33,471 nt of DNA from Zoogloeaceae bacterium. GTDB taxonomy: Bacteria; Pseudomonadota; Gammaproteobacteria; Burkholderiales; Rhodocyclaceae. The stretch is from the NCBI GenBank assembly GCA_031290955.1, contig JAISLJ010000146.1, positions 1 through 33,471 of the forward strand, given 5' to 3'. The position numbers were made by a program, and so were the translations under genes. Shown in pieces: positions 1 to 8,913 of this stretch; the stretch's first letter is position 1, and each line of letters begins with the position of its first letter. The notes beneath the pieces are model-generated. The model saw only the letters and a program-made list of their open reading frames with translations, was not told the DNA's origin and ran no database searches.

Positions 1-242
1 GTATATTCTGCGGTACCCCAGAACAGATTAGCAGCAATGTTGTTCGATTTTTTAACGCCTAAAGGCACCAAGTAACGCTTCCCCTCTTGGCTGGTGGTAA
101 TCCCCAGAGGACGTCCATCGCGGGACAGTTCGATAATGAAGGGAATTTCCTTCTTTTCCCAGCCAAAGACCGGCAGATGGCGGCTGGGATCGGGATCATC
201 CGCCTTGCGCTGGTAATAATCGTGGAGTGCTTGCAGGATCAT
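1..242 (-). CDS. cas8c: Cas8c/Csd1, type I-C Cascade large subunit (N-terminal part only, runs off the left edge)
   Basis: Minus-strand translation from ATG at 242: MILQALHDYYQRKADDPDPSRHLPVFGWEKKEIPFIIELSRDGRPLGITTSQEGKRYLVPLGVKKSNNIAANLFWGTAEY, typical of the Csd1 N-terminus; start overlaps the cas5 stop (ATGA). Confidence 0.93.
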   Translation of the reverse strand, partial: MILQALHDYYQRKADDPDPSRHLPVFGWEKKEIPFIIELSRDGRPLGITTSQEGKRYLVPLGVKKSNNIAANLFWGTAEY

Positions 243-892
243 TGCGCCACCTGTACCTGTGTCAGATCGATCACACCCTGGCGCATTTCGGCGCGGAAAA
301 AGCGCGGCGCGGGGGATTCCGGCGTTGAAAAATCCAGGTCGTAGAGCATCCAGCCCAAATCCCGATCTTCGGCAATGGCGGGCGCTTCCTGTTCAGGTTG
401 CGTGACCAGCCGGAAGCGGGCGGCAAATTCCCGGCAGCCCAGGTAAGGCTGATTGACGCATTGCCCTTTTTCCGCCCGGCGTTGAAACATTTCCCGGTAT
501 TTCGTCGGGTTTTGCAGCGCGTCCGCGCCGACCGCAACCAGGTCGGCATACAGTCGGTAAGCCACATCGCGCAGGAAAAGTCCGGCGCGTTGCTGGCGCT
601 CTTCCTCAATATAGATGCCCAGATTCCCCTGACCGACGCGCGCGGCACTCTGGACATTGCGCACGGAAGCCTTCGCGCCAAGCTCATTGCGCCGCACACT
701 GATCCAGCGGATGGGTTTCAGCACCTCGATGCGCCGTATCTCCCAGCGAATCGCGGGCTTCCAGAGGATAGCCTCGAATACGGAGCGCGCCGCTGATGGC
801 GTGATGACATCCGACGACACACGCTCCACTTTCATCTCAGGGCGCGTAAAACAGGCAAAGTCCCCGGAGACCTCCAGACAAAAACGGTTCAA
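239..892 (-). CDS. cas5: Cas5c/Cas5d, type I-C crRNA-processing endonuclease and Cascade subunit
   Basis: 217-aa ORF resembling the type I-C Cas5 family (…RRNELGAKASVRNVQSAARVGQGNLGIYIEEERQQRAGLFLRDVAYRL…). TTG start at 892 with GGAGG ribosome-binding site upstream; overlaps the cas8c start. Confidence 0.93.
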   Translation of the reverse strand: MNRFCLEVSGDFACFTRPEMKVERVSSDVITPSAARSVFEAILWKPAIRWEIRRIEVLKPIRWISVRRNELGAKASVRNVQSAARVGQGNLGIYIEEERQQRAGLFLRDVAYRLYADLVAVGADALQNPTKYREMFQRRAEKGQCVNQPYLGCREFAARFRLVTQPEQEAPAIAEDRDLGWMLYDLDFSTPESPAPRFFRAEMRQGVIDLTQVQVAQ

Positions 893-930
893 GACACACC
901 TCCTTTGAGGCTTCTACATAATGGCGTGGA

Positions 931-960
931 ATTCTAACATAGTGTTCCATATAGTGGTAA
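931..960 (-). promoter_or_regulatory. Predicted sigma70-like promoter for cas5-cas8c
   Basis: Minus strand TTACCA (955-960), 18 nt, TAGAAT (931-936); about 40 nt upstream of the cas5 TTG start. Confidence 0.55.
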
Positions 961-981
961 CGATTTTTCTGTTATAGGGTA
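945..981 (+). promoter_or_regulatory. Putative partial protospacer (PAM TTC 945-947, protospacer from 948) for the crRNA-like RNA
   Basis: TTC|CATATAGTGGTAACG versus pseudo-spacer CATATTGTGGTTGCC: positions 1-5 and 7-11 identical, mismatch at 6; 19/34 overall. Confidence 0.7.
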
Positions 982-988
982 ACATTCA

Positions 989-1020
989 GTTTCGCCGAAT
1001 ACACAGGCGTGGATTGAAAC
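989..1020 (+). CRISPR. Solitary type I-C-like CRISPR repeat (32 nt), 5' part of a putative CreR-type crRNA-like gene
   Basis: GTTTCGCCGAATACACAGGCGTGGATTGAAAC: 32 nt, CGCC/GGCG stem, and the conserved I-C 3' end GGCGTGGATTGAAAC, which would give an 11-nt TGGATTGAAAC handle after Cas5 cleavage. Confidence 0.85.
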
Positions 1021-1052
1021 CATATTGTGGTTGCCTTTGGCATGGTACAGAA

Positions 1053-1078
1053 CCAGAGCCGGATCCCTCCGGCTCTGG
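1053..1078. terminator. Perfect 11-bp hairpin between cas3 stop and crRNA-like element
   Basis: CCAGAGCCGGA TCCC TCCGGCTCTGG, 4 bp beyond the cas3 stop. No strong U tract on either strand, so terminator function is uncertain. Confidence 0.55.
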
Positions 1079-1082
1079 CCTG

Positions 1083-3518
1083 TCACAGCACCAATGCCCC
1101 CGGATCGCCCGGTACACCGTCCACATTGACGCCCAGCGCCTTGTCATAGAGCAGGTCGTTTGCTTCCGACTGCACATACAATCCGGGACAATCGCTGCCC
1201 AGCGGCTCGATGTCGCCTTGTTCGAGCAGGCGTTTGATGTCCCATCGGTAGAGCGTGACGCCATAGCGTTGCAGCTTGCGCATGAGCCAGCGCTCTGGGC
1301 CTTGTTGCTTCAGTCGCTGGAGCCACATGTCGATCCCGCCAGCGTTTTCTTCGCTGCCATCATCATTTTCATCGCGCTGGTAACGGACAAAGACCGTCGC
1401 GCCTTCCTCGTTGTCAATCAGATGAAAGGCTTCCGCCGCATCACGGAATCTGACTGCGCCTGTTCTCCGATCCACACGCAACATATCGCAAATCCCCTTT
1501 GCGTCCAAAATGGCATCGCCATAGAGCTTGCGAAAATACCCGGCGAAACGTTCGACGCCCACCGGGTCTTCCTCTGGATGCAAGCCTGCCCACAATTGGC
1601 GGGTCTTTTCAGCCGCCATGCGCAGCAATCCTGGTGGCGCGGGTTGGGGCGGCACGAACACGTAGACATCGCCCTTTTCCAGCCGCCCTTCCCGATTGCA
1701 GCGCCCGGCGGCCTGGACAAGGGAATCCAGCCCCGCCAGGGCGCGATAGACCACCGGGAAATCCAGATCCACGCCCGCCTCGACCAGTTGCGTGCTGATG
1801 ACCCGAATCGGCGCGGGAGTCTCTTCCGCCGCCAGCGCCTGTCGCCGCGCCGACAGGGCGGTCTTGAGCGTCCGAATCACGTCGCTGCGATGATGGGCGC
1901 ACATCAGGCCAGACAGATGCCACAGGTTGCGCGGATCGCGCCTTTTCATGCGCTGGTAGAGATCACGCGCGTCGGCGCGGCGACCCACAATGACCAGGAC
2001 GGCATCATGCCGCATGATCTCATCCGCCAGATTTTCCCAATCGCAAGGCTGTGCGCAATCGGCGGGAAGATGAAAGCGCACCCGTTCCAGCGCGGCATAG
2101 AGTCCGGGCACGTCATCCACGATTTCCCGCACCTCGCCCGGCGCGAACCCGCGCAATCCGCGTTCACCCGCCAGATCAAAACTGACGCGGGCTTCCAGCG
2201 TCGGTTGCGTTGCCGTGCACAACACCAGGCTGACGCCATAATCCCGCACCAACAGGCGCAGGACATCGATCACCGGCTGGAGGTAGGCCACGGGCAACAA
2301 TTGCGCCTCGTCCAGCACGATGACGCTCTCCGCCAGATTGTGCAGCTTGCGGCAGCGGGAAGTCTTGCGGGCAAACAGGCTTTCCAGCAACTGCACGTTG
2401 GTGGTGACGACCAGCGGAGCGTCCCAGTTTTCGCAGGCGAGCCGGGAACGCGCCGTTTCCTGCCGCTCGTCCATTTCCGCGTTGCTGTGATGCTCGATGA
2501 CGTTTTCCTTGCCAAGAATGGCGCTGAAGACATCCGCCGTCTGCTCGATGATGCTGGTATATGGAATGGCGTAGATGACCCGGCGCTTGCCGTGCAGCTG
2601 CGCGTGTCGCAGGGCAAACGCCAGACTGGAGAGCGTCTTGCCGCCGCCGGTGGGAACGGTGAGGCTGAAAACGCCCGGCGTCAGCGTGGCCTTGGCGCGG
2701 CAAGCCTGCAAGACTTCGGCGCGCTTCCGGTTGACAGGCTGTTCTGCTTCCCCGCGCTGGACAAGCTGCTGCGCCATATCCCCCAGATGCTTCGTCAACA
2801 GGTCTTCCATTTTTGACAGCGACAAGAATCCCTTGCGGGTATGCGCCTTGGGAGGCGACATGAAGGCTTCGGTATCCAGGAAATCCGCATCCACCAGACA
2901 GGAAAACAACATGCGCACCCAGAGCGCGAAACGACCGGGAATGACTTCGTTCTTCCTGATGTTGTCGGTCTTGATGCTGCCGACTTCCGGCCACGCCAGT
3001 CTGGGCCGGAGAATGGCATCGGGAATGTCGGCCGCCAGCGCGTCACGCGCCTCTCTTTGGGCGTCGTCGGTTTGAAAACGCGCTTCCAAGCCTTTATCGA
3101 ACCAATTATCCAGCCCGCTATGGTGTCCGGCGATCAAGTAGGAAAGGATGCAGGCAAAGGCGGCGCCCAGGCGAGGTTCCTGTTCGGGCAGATATTTTTG
3201 CGCCCACAACGCCCCGGCGGCCGAATGCGTTTTATCGGCCCCCGCCACCCGACCTTCGATGTGCGCGTCCGGGTCGCCGCATTGCCGGATGTAACGCTGG
3301 AATCCGGCGCGAAATTTGCCAAGGTCATGCCAGATGCCTGCCCATTCCGCCCAAATCCCGGCGCCAAACACGGCGGCAAACTTCGCCGCTTGCCGCGCGA
3401 CTGCCTGTTGATGATCCGCCAGGTCGTGGGGCAGGAGTTTTCCATTCTCCTGTCGCAGGTGGGCAAGGAAGCACACTGCAGAGGAACTCCCGCCCCAATT
3501 GGAAATGTTTTCTTCCAT
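1083..3518 (-). CDS. cas3: Cas3 HD nuclease/helicase, type I-C
   Basis: ORF 1083-3728; likely start [10 protein letters not shown] at 3518. HD-domain region (…[21 protein letters not shown]…), Walker [17 protein letters not shown], helicase C motifs ([25 protein letters not shown]). Confidence 0.95.
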   Translation of the reverse strand: MEENISNWGGSSSAVCFLAHLRQENGKLLPHDLADHQQAVARQAAKFAAVFGAGIWAEWAGIWHDLGKFRAGFQRYIRQCGDPDAHIEGRVAGADKTHSAAGALWAQKYLPEQEPRLGAAFACILSYLIAGHHSGLDNWFDKGLEARFQTDDAQREARDALAADIPDAILRPRLAWPEVGSIKTDNIRKNEVIPGRFALWVRMLFSCLVDADFLDTEAFMSPPKAHTRKGFLSLSKMEDLLTKHLGDMAQQLVQRGEAEQPVNRKRAEVLQACRAKATLTPGVFSLTVPTGGGKTLSSLAFALRHAQLHGKRRVIYAIPYTSIIEQTADVFSAILGKENVIEHHSNAEMDERQETARSRLACENWDAPLVVTTNVQLLESLFARKTSRCRKLHNLAESVIVLDEAQLLPVAYLQPVIDVLRLLVRDYGVSLVLCTATQPTLEARVSFDLAGERGLRGFAPGEVREIVDDVPGLYAALERVRFHLPADCAQPCDWENLADEIMRHDAVLVIVGRRADARDLYQRMKRRDPRNLWHLSGLMCAHHRSDVIRTLKTALSARRQALAAEETPAPIRVISTQLVEAGVDLDFPVVYRALAGLDSLVQAAGRCNREGRLEKGDVYVFVPPQPAPPGLLRMAAEKTRQLWAGLHPEEDPVGVERFAGYFRKLYGDAILDAKGICDMLRVDRRTGAVRFRDAAEAFHLIDNEEGATVFVRYQRDENDDGSEENAGGIDMWLQRLKQQGPERWLMRKLQRYGVTLYRWDIKRLLEQGDIEPLGSDCPGLYVQSEANDLLYDKALGVNVDGVPGDPGALVL

Positions 3519-3644
3519 CACGAAACTCCCCGATGTATTCGCTACAAGACACTGGGATTGTACGCCACGCCTGTCGGTTTTGGAGGACGATGCGAGGAGT
3601 CGTCTGAAATGGAATTTCCCGACTTCCCCGAAAATTTCCCAACA

Positions 3645-3674
3645 TTGCGGGGGAAGTCCTGATTTGCTTATAAT
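3645..3674 (+). promoter_or_regulatory. Predicted sigma70 promoter upstream of hldD
   Basis: TTGCGG (3645-3650), 18 nt, TATAAT (3669-3674) in the divergent cas3/hldD intergenic region. Confidence 0.6.
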
Positions 3675-3720
3675 GCCACGCTTCATGATTCCTCGCGCCC
3701 GCGCTCTGGCGCTCCTCTCC

Positions 3721-4722
3721 ATGCCCAATCATATCGTCATCACCGGCGCGGCCGGGTTCATTGGTTCCAATCTCATCCGGGCGCTGAACCGGCGCGGGGA
3801 GACGGAGATCATTGCCGTCGACCACCTTGCGCACTCGGAAAAATTCCGGAACCTGGTCGATTGTGACATCGCGGATTTCCTCGACAAGGAGGATTTCATC
3901 GAGCGCCTCCAGCACGGCTGGTTCGATGGCGCGGTGCGCGCCGTCCTGCACGAGGGAGCCTGTTCCAACACGATGGAAACCGATGGCCGCTACATGATGG
4001 AAAACAACTACCGCTATTCCGCCATCCTGCTGGATTGGTGCCTGGGGGAAGAAGTGCCCTTCCTCTACGCCTCCTCGGCGGCGGTCTATGGTGGAGGCAA
4101 GGTGTTCGTCGAGGCGCGCGAGCACGAGGCGCCGCTCAACATCTATGGCTATTCCAAGTTCCTGTTCGACCAGTTCGTGCGCCGACGCTTGCCGGAGGCT
4201 TCCAGCCAGATTGTGGGCCTGCGCTATTTCAACGTCTATGGCCCAAGGGAGCAGCACAAGGAGCGCATGGCCTCGGTGGCCTATCACCATTTCCGGGAAT
4301 TCATGGAACAGAAGAAGGTACGACTTTTCGCGGCTTCGCACGGCTATGCCGACGGCGCGCAATTGCGGGATTTCATCCATGTGGATGATGTGGCCCATGT
4401 CAATCTCTTCTTCCTGGATCACCCGGAACAATCCGGCATTTTCAACGTGGGCACCGGGCGGGCGCAGAGTTTCAACGATATCGCCCTCGCCGCGGTGAAC
4501 GGTTGCCGGGCGCTGGCTGGGGAAGCGGCCTTGACGCTGGAGGAAATCGTCGGGCGCGGCTTTCTGGAATACATTCCCTTGCCTGAATCCCTAGAAGGAA
4601 AATACCAGCCCTTTACCGAAGCCGACCTTGCCCGCCTGCGTTCGGCGGGCTACGAGCAAGCTTTCGCCTCGGTGGAAGAGGGCGTTGCCCGCTATGTAGC
4701 CTGGCTTGGGCAACACGCATGA
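3721..4722 (+). CDS. hldD: ADP-L-glycero-D-manno-heptose 6-epimerase
   Basis: [36 protein letters not shown]…, NAD-binding GxxGxx[10 protein letters not shown] catalytic motif; characteristic HldD/RfaD sequence. Internal start of ORF 3499-4722. Confidence 0.93.
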   Translation: MPNHIVITGAAGFIGSNLIRALNRRGETEIIAVDHLAHSEKFRNLVDCDIADFLDKEDFIERLQHGWFDGAVRAVLHEGACSNTMETDGRYMMENNYRYSAILLDWCLGEEVPFLYASSAAVYGGGKVFVEAREHEAPLNIYGYSKFLFDQFVRRRLPEASSQIVGLRYFNVYGPREQHKERMASVAYHHFREFMEQKKVRLFAASHGYADGAQLRDFIHVDDVAHVNLFFLDHPEQSGIFNVGTGRAQSFNDIALAAVNGCRALAGEAALTLEEIVGRGFLEYIPLPESLEGKYQPFTEADLARLRSAGYEQAFASVEEGVARYVAWLGQHA

Positions 4723-5633
4723 ATCCCGCCTTCCGTTTCCGGACGCTCGACGAATTCGTCGGCAACACGCCGCTTGTGCAGTTGAAACGCCTGCCGGGCG
4801 AGGAAAACCTGCGCCGCAACAATGTCATCCTCGTCAAGCTGGAGGGCAACAATCCCGCCGGTTCGGTCAAGGATCGGCCCGCGCTTTCCATGATTGCCCA
4901 CGCTGAGGCGCGGGGCGACATCCGGCCAGGGGATACCCTGATCGAAGCTACTTCCGGCAATACCGGCATCGCCCTGGCGATGGCCGCCGCCATGCGCGGC
5001 TACCGGATGATTCTGGTCATGCCGGAAAACCAGAGTCTGGAGCGGCGGCAGACCATGCGGGCCTACGGCGCGGAACTGGTGCTCACGCCCAAGGCGGGCG
5101 GCATGGAGTTGGCGCGAGACGTAGCCAACCGCATGCGCGACGAAGGCCAGGGCCACATCCTGGACCAGTTCGCCAACCCGGATAATCCGCTCGCCCATTT
5201 CGAGGGCACCGGCCCCGAAATCTGGCGGGATACGGCGGGTTCCATCTCGCATCTCGTTTCCGCTATGGGCACCACGGGCACCCTCATGGGCGTTTCCCGT
5301 TTCCTGAAGGCGCAGAATCCTGATATTCGCATCATTGGCTGCCAGCCGGAGGAGGGGAGCCAGATTCCCGGCATCCGCAAGTGGCCGGAAGCCTATCTGC
5401 CGCGCATCTATGAGCGCGAGCGGGTCGACCAGTTGGAATCCGTCTCCCAAACCGATGCAGAAGAAATCACCCGGCGTCTCGCCCGGGAGGAAGGCATCTT
5501 CGCGGGGATTTCCTCAGGCGGCGCGCTGGCGGTGGCGCTGCGCGTCGCGGCAAGCGTGGAAAATGCCGTGATCGTCTCCATCATCTGCGACCGCGGCGAC
5601 CGCTACCTCTCCACCGGAGTCTTCCCCGCGTAA
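4719..5633 (+). CDS. cysM: Cysteine synthase B
   Basis: PLP fold-type [61 protein letters not shown]; start overlaps hldD stop. Confidence 0.93.
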   Translation: MNPAFRFRTLDEFVGNTPLVQLKRLPGEENLRRNNVILVKLEGNNPAGSVKDRPALSMIAHAEARGDIRPGDTLIEATSGNTGIALAMAAAMRGYRMILVMPENQSLERRQTMRAYGAELVLTPKAGGMELARDVANRMRDEGQGHILDQFANPDNPLAHFEGTGPEIWRDTAGSISHLVSAMGTTGTLMGVSRFLKAQNPDIRIIGCQPEEGSQIPGIRKWPEAYLPRIYERERVDQLESVSQTDAEEITRRLAREEGIFAGISSGGALAVALRVAASVENAVIVSIICDRGDRYLSTGVFPA

Positions 5634-5645
5634 GAAGCGGGAGCG

Positions 5646-6329
5646 TCAGCTTCCGTCGTTTGGCGACAGGCGACAGGCAATATCAGAAGGAAGCTCGCGC
5701 CACTCATACCATTTGGAAGAATACAGTTTTCCATTTTCCCGGTAATAATATTCGACACGCTCGCATCTCCTGTAACGGTTGAAAATGAAAAACCGCCTGT
5801 CCTGCGTAACCCTTTCGCGCACGATAACGCGGTGGTCCTGATCCCTTCGGATGAGGACATAGGCATTGAGTTTTTCCGCTTCCTGCCGGGAAATACGCTC
5901 GCTGCCGTCGTCAAGGAACCACACTTTGTCAGCGCGGGGACGATGGTGCTCGGGATGCCCGCGCTCGTCGCGTCTTGCCATGACAATATTTTCTGGCGCA
6001 AAAATATACGGTCTGCAATTCTGGATGTTTTCAAAAGAAAGCAACTCCCCGTTTTTTGCGTAAACATACTCAAAATGAAAATGGCACTTGCCGCCGTGGT
6101 CAAAGAGGTTCTGGATGGTTGCAATCCTGCCTTTCTCATCCCTGCGCACGACCAGGAATGTTCCCTGGGCATCCGCCTCCGCTGTTTTCCTGTCGGCAAT
6201 TCTTTCCGTGACGCCATAGGGATGCCGGTAATTGGTGTAGAAAGAACGGTAATACTCAAGATTGTCCGCCGCCATGGCTGCGTCCCCCAGGAAAAACGCG
6301 AGCAGGAAAATTGCCTTGCCGAGTCGCAT
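5646..6329 (-). CDS. Secreted hypothetical protein
   Basis: Start MRLGKAIFLLAFFLGDAAMAADNL gives a plausible signal peptide; no family recognised. Confidence 0.7.
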   Translation of the reverse strand: MRLGKAIFLLAFFLGDAAMAADNLEYYRSFYTNYRHPYGVTERIADRKTAEADAQGTFLVVRRDEKGRIATIQNLFDHGGKCHFHFEYVYAKNGELLSFENIQNCRPYIFAPENIVMARRDERGHPEHHRPRADKVWFLDDGSERISRQEAEKLNAYVLIRRDQDHRVIVRERVTQDRRFFIFNRYRRCERVEYYYRENGKLYSSKWYEWRELPSDIACRLSPNDGS

Positions 6330-6481
6330 TTGTCGTCTCCCGCGCATGAAAAATATCGGCCAGCGTGAAAATTGAATCGAATCGTGAATCGTGCGCACTT
6401 GCCGGGGCGATTATACCAAAGTGCTTGGCAGGAAGACGGAGTTTCGGTATAAAGTGCGGCATTGTCCAATGGAGGCTGTGG

Positions 6482-8530
6482 ATGCGCTACCCGTATGGAG
6501 ATTCAGGATTCGTTCATCATCGGATGTGTTGCCGATTCTTCCGTTTCCCTTGTTTCTGCCTTCTTCTGTTCTTTTGCGCGACCCGTGCCTTGCCTGCCTT
6601 TCCGCTTCCGGAAATCTCGGGGGAACTCCGGTTGGGCGAGATTCGGCATCCGTATTTTTCGGCGCGGGATTTGCGTCTTTCCCTTGCCGGGGCGGGCGGA
6701 CAGCTTACGCTGGGGCAAGTGGAGATCGGCGGCCAGCATTGGCGTGCGCTGCGCCTTGTCTGCGCGCGGCTTGGGCGGGAGATCGAAGCGTTCCACTGCA
6801 CGGGCGGCACGCTCCATCTGCCCGGCGTATTGCCGCTGACGCTTGACCTGCGCCAGAAAGGAACTCGCTGGCGGCTTCAGCTTCGCACCAAAGAAGCAGA
6901 AGAACACTGGGATTTGCGCTATGAGCCTTCCGGCATGCGTCTGCTTGTCCGCAACGGCGCGCCGGACCTGCTCGTCCGCCTTGTGCCACAACTCGCGCCC
7001 TTGCAGGCGTGGAAGCTGTCCGGCCGGTTTTCCGGGGAGATTCACCTCGCAATGCGTCCGGAAGGCCAGGTTCTCAGCGGCAAGCTCGCGCTGGAGGAAG
7101 GCGGCTTCTCGGCTCCGGACGCCCTGCGCGCCGCAGAGAAACTCGCGGCGACGCTGGAGATTCAGGGCCGGGAACACCGTGGTCTCTGGCATCTGGAGGG
7201 CGGGCTGATCTGGCAAGGCGGGCTGGTGTATCACGATCCCTTGCTGATCCAGTCCGAAGGGCAATCCCTGCGTTTTTCCGGCACGCTGGCGGGGGAAACG
7301 TGGACGCTGCACGCCGCTCGTTTCGATTGGCCGCAGATCGGGCAGATCACCCTTGCCGCCCACGGCAACGGGAAGGGCATTCAGGAAGGCCGCCTCGACG
7401 CGGCGCTGGCCCTTGCGCCCTTGGGAGAGCGCCTGTTGCGCCCCGTGCTCGCCAGCCGGGATTTTCCTGTGGCGGAGCTTTCTGGAGAACTGACACTGCG
7501 GGCGGATTGGGAATCCGGTCGCCTTGCCCAACTGGAACTCCGCCCCCAGGAAGGCGGCTTTCGCCTGCAAAACGGACGCTTCGGCTTCGCGGGCCTGACG
7601 GGGCGGCTCCTCTGGCGGCAGGAAGGGGCGGGCGAGGGAGAGTTCACGGTCGGGGAACTGCGTCTGGGGCGCGTGGCAAGCAGTGCCTTCCCGCTCTCGC
7701 TGGCCGTGTGGCCCCGCGGCTTCGCGCTCGTGCGTCCGGTGACGATTCCCATCCTGGAAAGCAGACTCGTCATCCAGCATCTGGCGGCAGGAGTCAATGC
7801 GGAACTGGGGGAACTGGAAGGCGCATTGGGTCTTTCGCTCCATCCTGTGCCGCTGGAACGGCTCACGGAGGCGCTGGAACTCCCGCGCATGCAGGGGCTG
7901 CTTGCCGCCGAACTGCCGGCAATCCGCTACCGCAAGCACGAAGCGGCGCTGGATGGCGCGCTGGCGATCCAGGTCTTTGATGGCTACCTGTATTGCAATG
8001 AACTGCGCCTGATCGAACCGTTCGGCGAGCGTTCCCGCCTCATCGCGGATGTGGAAGCGCGGCACATCGATCTTGAACAACTGACGCGCACTTTCTCTTT
8101 TGGGCAAGTCAGCGGTTTTGTGGATGCGCACCTCACCGGGCTGGAACTCGCCGACAGACGGGCGCTGGCCTTCGATGCCCGGATCGAGAGCAGTCCCGGA
8201 AATTATCGGAAGCGCATCAGCCAGCGCGCCGTGGATCACATTGCCGCGCTGGGCGGAGGCGGCGCGGTGGCGGCGATCCAGGCCAGCGCGCTGCGCTTCT
8301 TCCAGGATTTCGGCTACCGACGCATCGGCCTTGCCTGCCGTCTCGAAAACGGCGTCTGCCAGATGCAGGGCATCGCGGGCATGGAACAGGGAACGCGCTA
8401 TACCATCATCGAAGGCGGCGGTATCCCGGCGCTGACGGTCCAGGGCTACAACCGCCGCATGGACTGGGAAGAATTCATCATCCGCCTGAAAGCGGCAATC
8501 AACAATCAGGAAGGGCCGCTAATCCGGTAG
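6482..8530 (+). CDS. YdbH/AsmA-like envelope protein (possible intermembrane lipid transport)
   Basis: Long beta-rich ORF with N-terminal hydrophobic signal (FFRFPCFCLLLFFCATRALPAF); C-terminal VDAHLTGLELADRRALAFDARIESSPGNYRKRISQRAVDHI… resembles YdbH-type proteins. Confidence 0.6.
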   Translation: MRYPYGDSGFVHHRMCCRFFRFPCFCLLLFFCATRALPAFPLPEISGELRLGEIRHPYFSARDLRLSLAGAGGQLTLGQVEIGGQHWRALRLVCARLGREIEAFHCTGGTLHLPGVLPLTLDLRQKGTRWRLQLRTKEAEEHWDLRYEPSGMRLLVRNGAPDLLVRLVPQLAPLQAWKLSGRFSGEIHLAMRPEGQVLSGKLALEEGGFSAPDALRAAEKLAATLEIQGREHRGLWHLEGGLIWQGGLVYHDPLLIQSEGQSLRFSGTLAGETWTLHAARFDWPQIGQITLAAHGNGKGIQEGRLDAALALAPLGERLLRPVLASRDFPVAELSGELTLRADWESGRLAQLELRPQEGGFRLQNGRFGFAGLTGRLLWRQEGAGEGEFTVGELRLGRVASSAFPLSLAVWPRGFALVRPVTIPILESRLVIQHLAAGVNAELGELEGALGLSLHPVPLERLTEALELPRMQGLLAAELPAIRYRKHEAALDGALAIQVFDGYLYCNELRLIEPFGERSRLIADVEARHIDLEQLTRTFSFGQVSGFVDAHLTGLELADRRALAFDARIESSPGNYRKRISQRAVDHIAALGGGGAVAAIQASALRFFQDFGYRRIGLACRLENGVCQMQGIAGMEQGTRYTIIEGGGIPALTVQGYNRRMDWEEFIIRLKAAINNQEGPLIR

Positions 8531-8564
8531 GCAGAAGACGAAACGGTTATAACGATAGGCGGTT

Positions 8565-8829
8565 TCATCGTTTTTTAACAAATTCTACGGCAGCGGCCAG
8601 ACCATTTCCGACAAAGTCCCCTGCCTCAGTAAAACGCGAAGGAATGACCAGTTCGCCTTTTCTATTGATATCGCCATAACCGCGCTTGCCCAAATGGATA
8701 CTGGACAAATCTGCGGGATTGTTTTTTTTCGTCACTGAAATTGCCGCAAGCCATCACCGGCACGACCGAGAGACGCAAGAACAGCAGGGATTTCAAGCGC
8801 AAGAGGAAGGGCATGATGATGTTCTCCAT
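8565..8829 (-). pseudogene. Degenerate short WG-repeat protein gene, frameshifted at an A8 tract
   Basis: Starts MENIIMPFLLRLKSLLFLRLSV, close to the intact paralog (MENIMPFLLPLKSLLFLSFAV). The frame breaks at A8 (8 T on plus, 8712-8719). The other frame reads NPADLSSIHLGKRGYGDINRKGELVIPSRFTEAGDFVGNGLAAAVEFVKKR*. Confidence 0.7.
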
Positions 8830-8913
8830 GATTCGTTGGGAAAGAAGGGCGCTTCCAGAAAACGGAAAGTGGAAGCGGCATCGCCGGAAGGCAGGAGGTT
8901 ATTTTTCATCTTT

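Larger units (their letters stand above)
985..1078 (+). ncRNA. Putative cas-regulating crRNA-like RNA (repeat, pseudo-spacer, hairpin)
   Basis: Repeat 989-1020, pseudo-spacer from 1021 (CATATTGTGGTTGCCTTTGGCATGGTACAGAA), then perfect hairpin 1053-1078 (CCAGAGCCGGA-TCCC-TCCGGCTCTGG). Extended -10-like TGTTATAGG at 970-978. The seed matches 948-958 next to a TTC PAM. Confidence 0.7.

Noticed and set aside
923-938. GGCGTGGAATTCTAAC, similar to the repeat end GGCGTGGATTGAAAC; possible second degenerate CRISPR repeat
   Set aside because: Only the 8-mer GGCGTGGA matches exactly, there is no upstream stem partner, and the 82-bp spacing does not fit a repeat-spacer unit. It also lies on the cas5 promoter/leader. 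Kept only as a weak possibility.
893-1082. A CreT-like toxin partner (CreTA addiction module) in the same gap
   Set aside because: No small ORF with a ribosome-binding site other than cas5 itself; only an ATG-TAG minimal frame near 913-918 on the minus strand. Autoregulation of cas5 explains the target better.
1014-2816. 600-aa plus-strand ORF opposite cas3
   Set aside because: Antisense shadow of cas3 in GC-rich DNA; low-complexity His/Arg/Ala-rich translation and no recognisable domain.
3638-3652. AACATTGCGG in the cas3/hldD intergenic region as a second target of the crRNA-like RNA
   Set aside because: About 7/10 matches with a mismatch at position 1 and CCC instead of TTC as PAM; not convincing.
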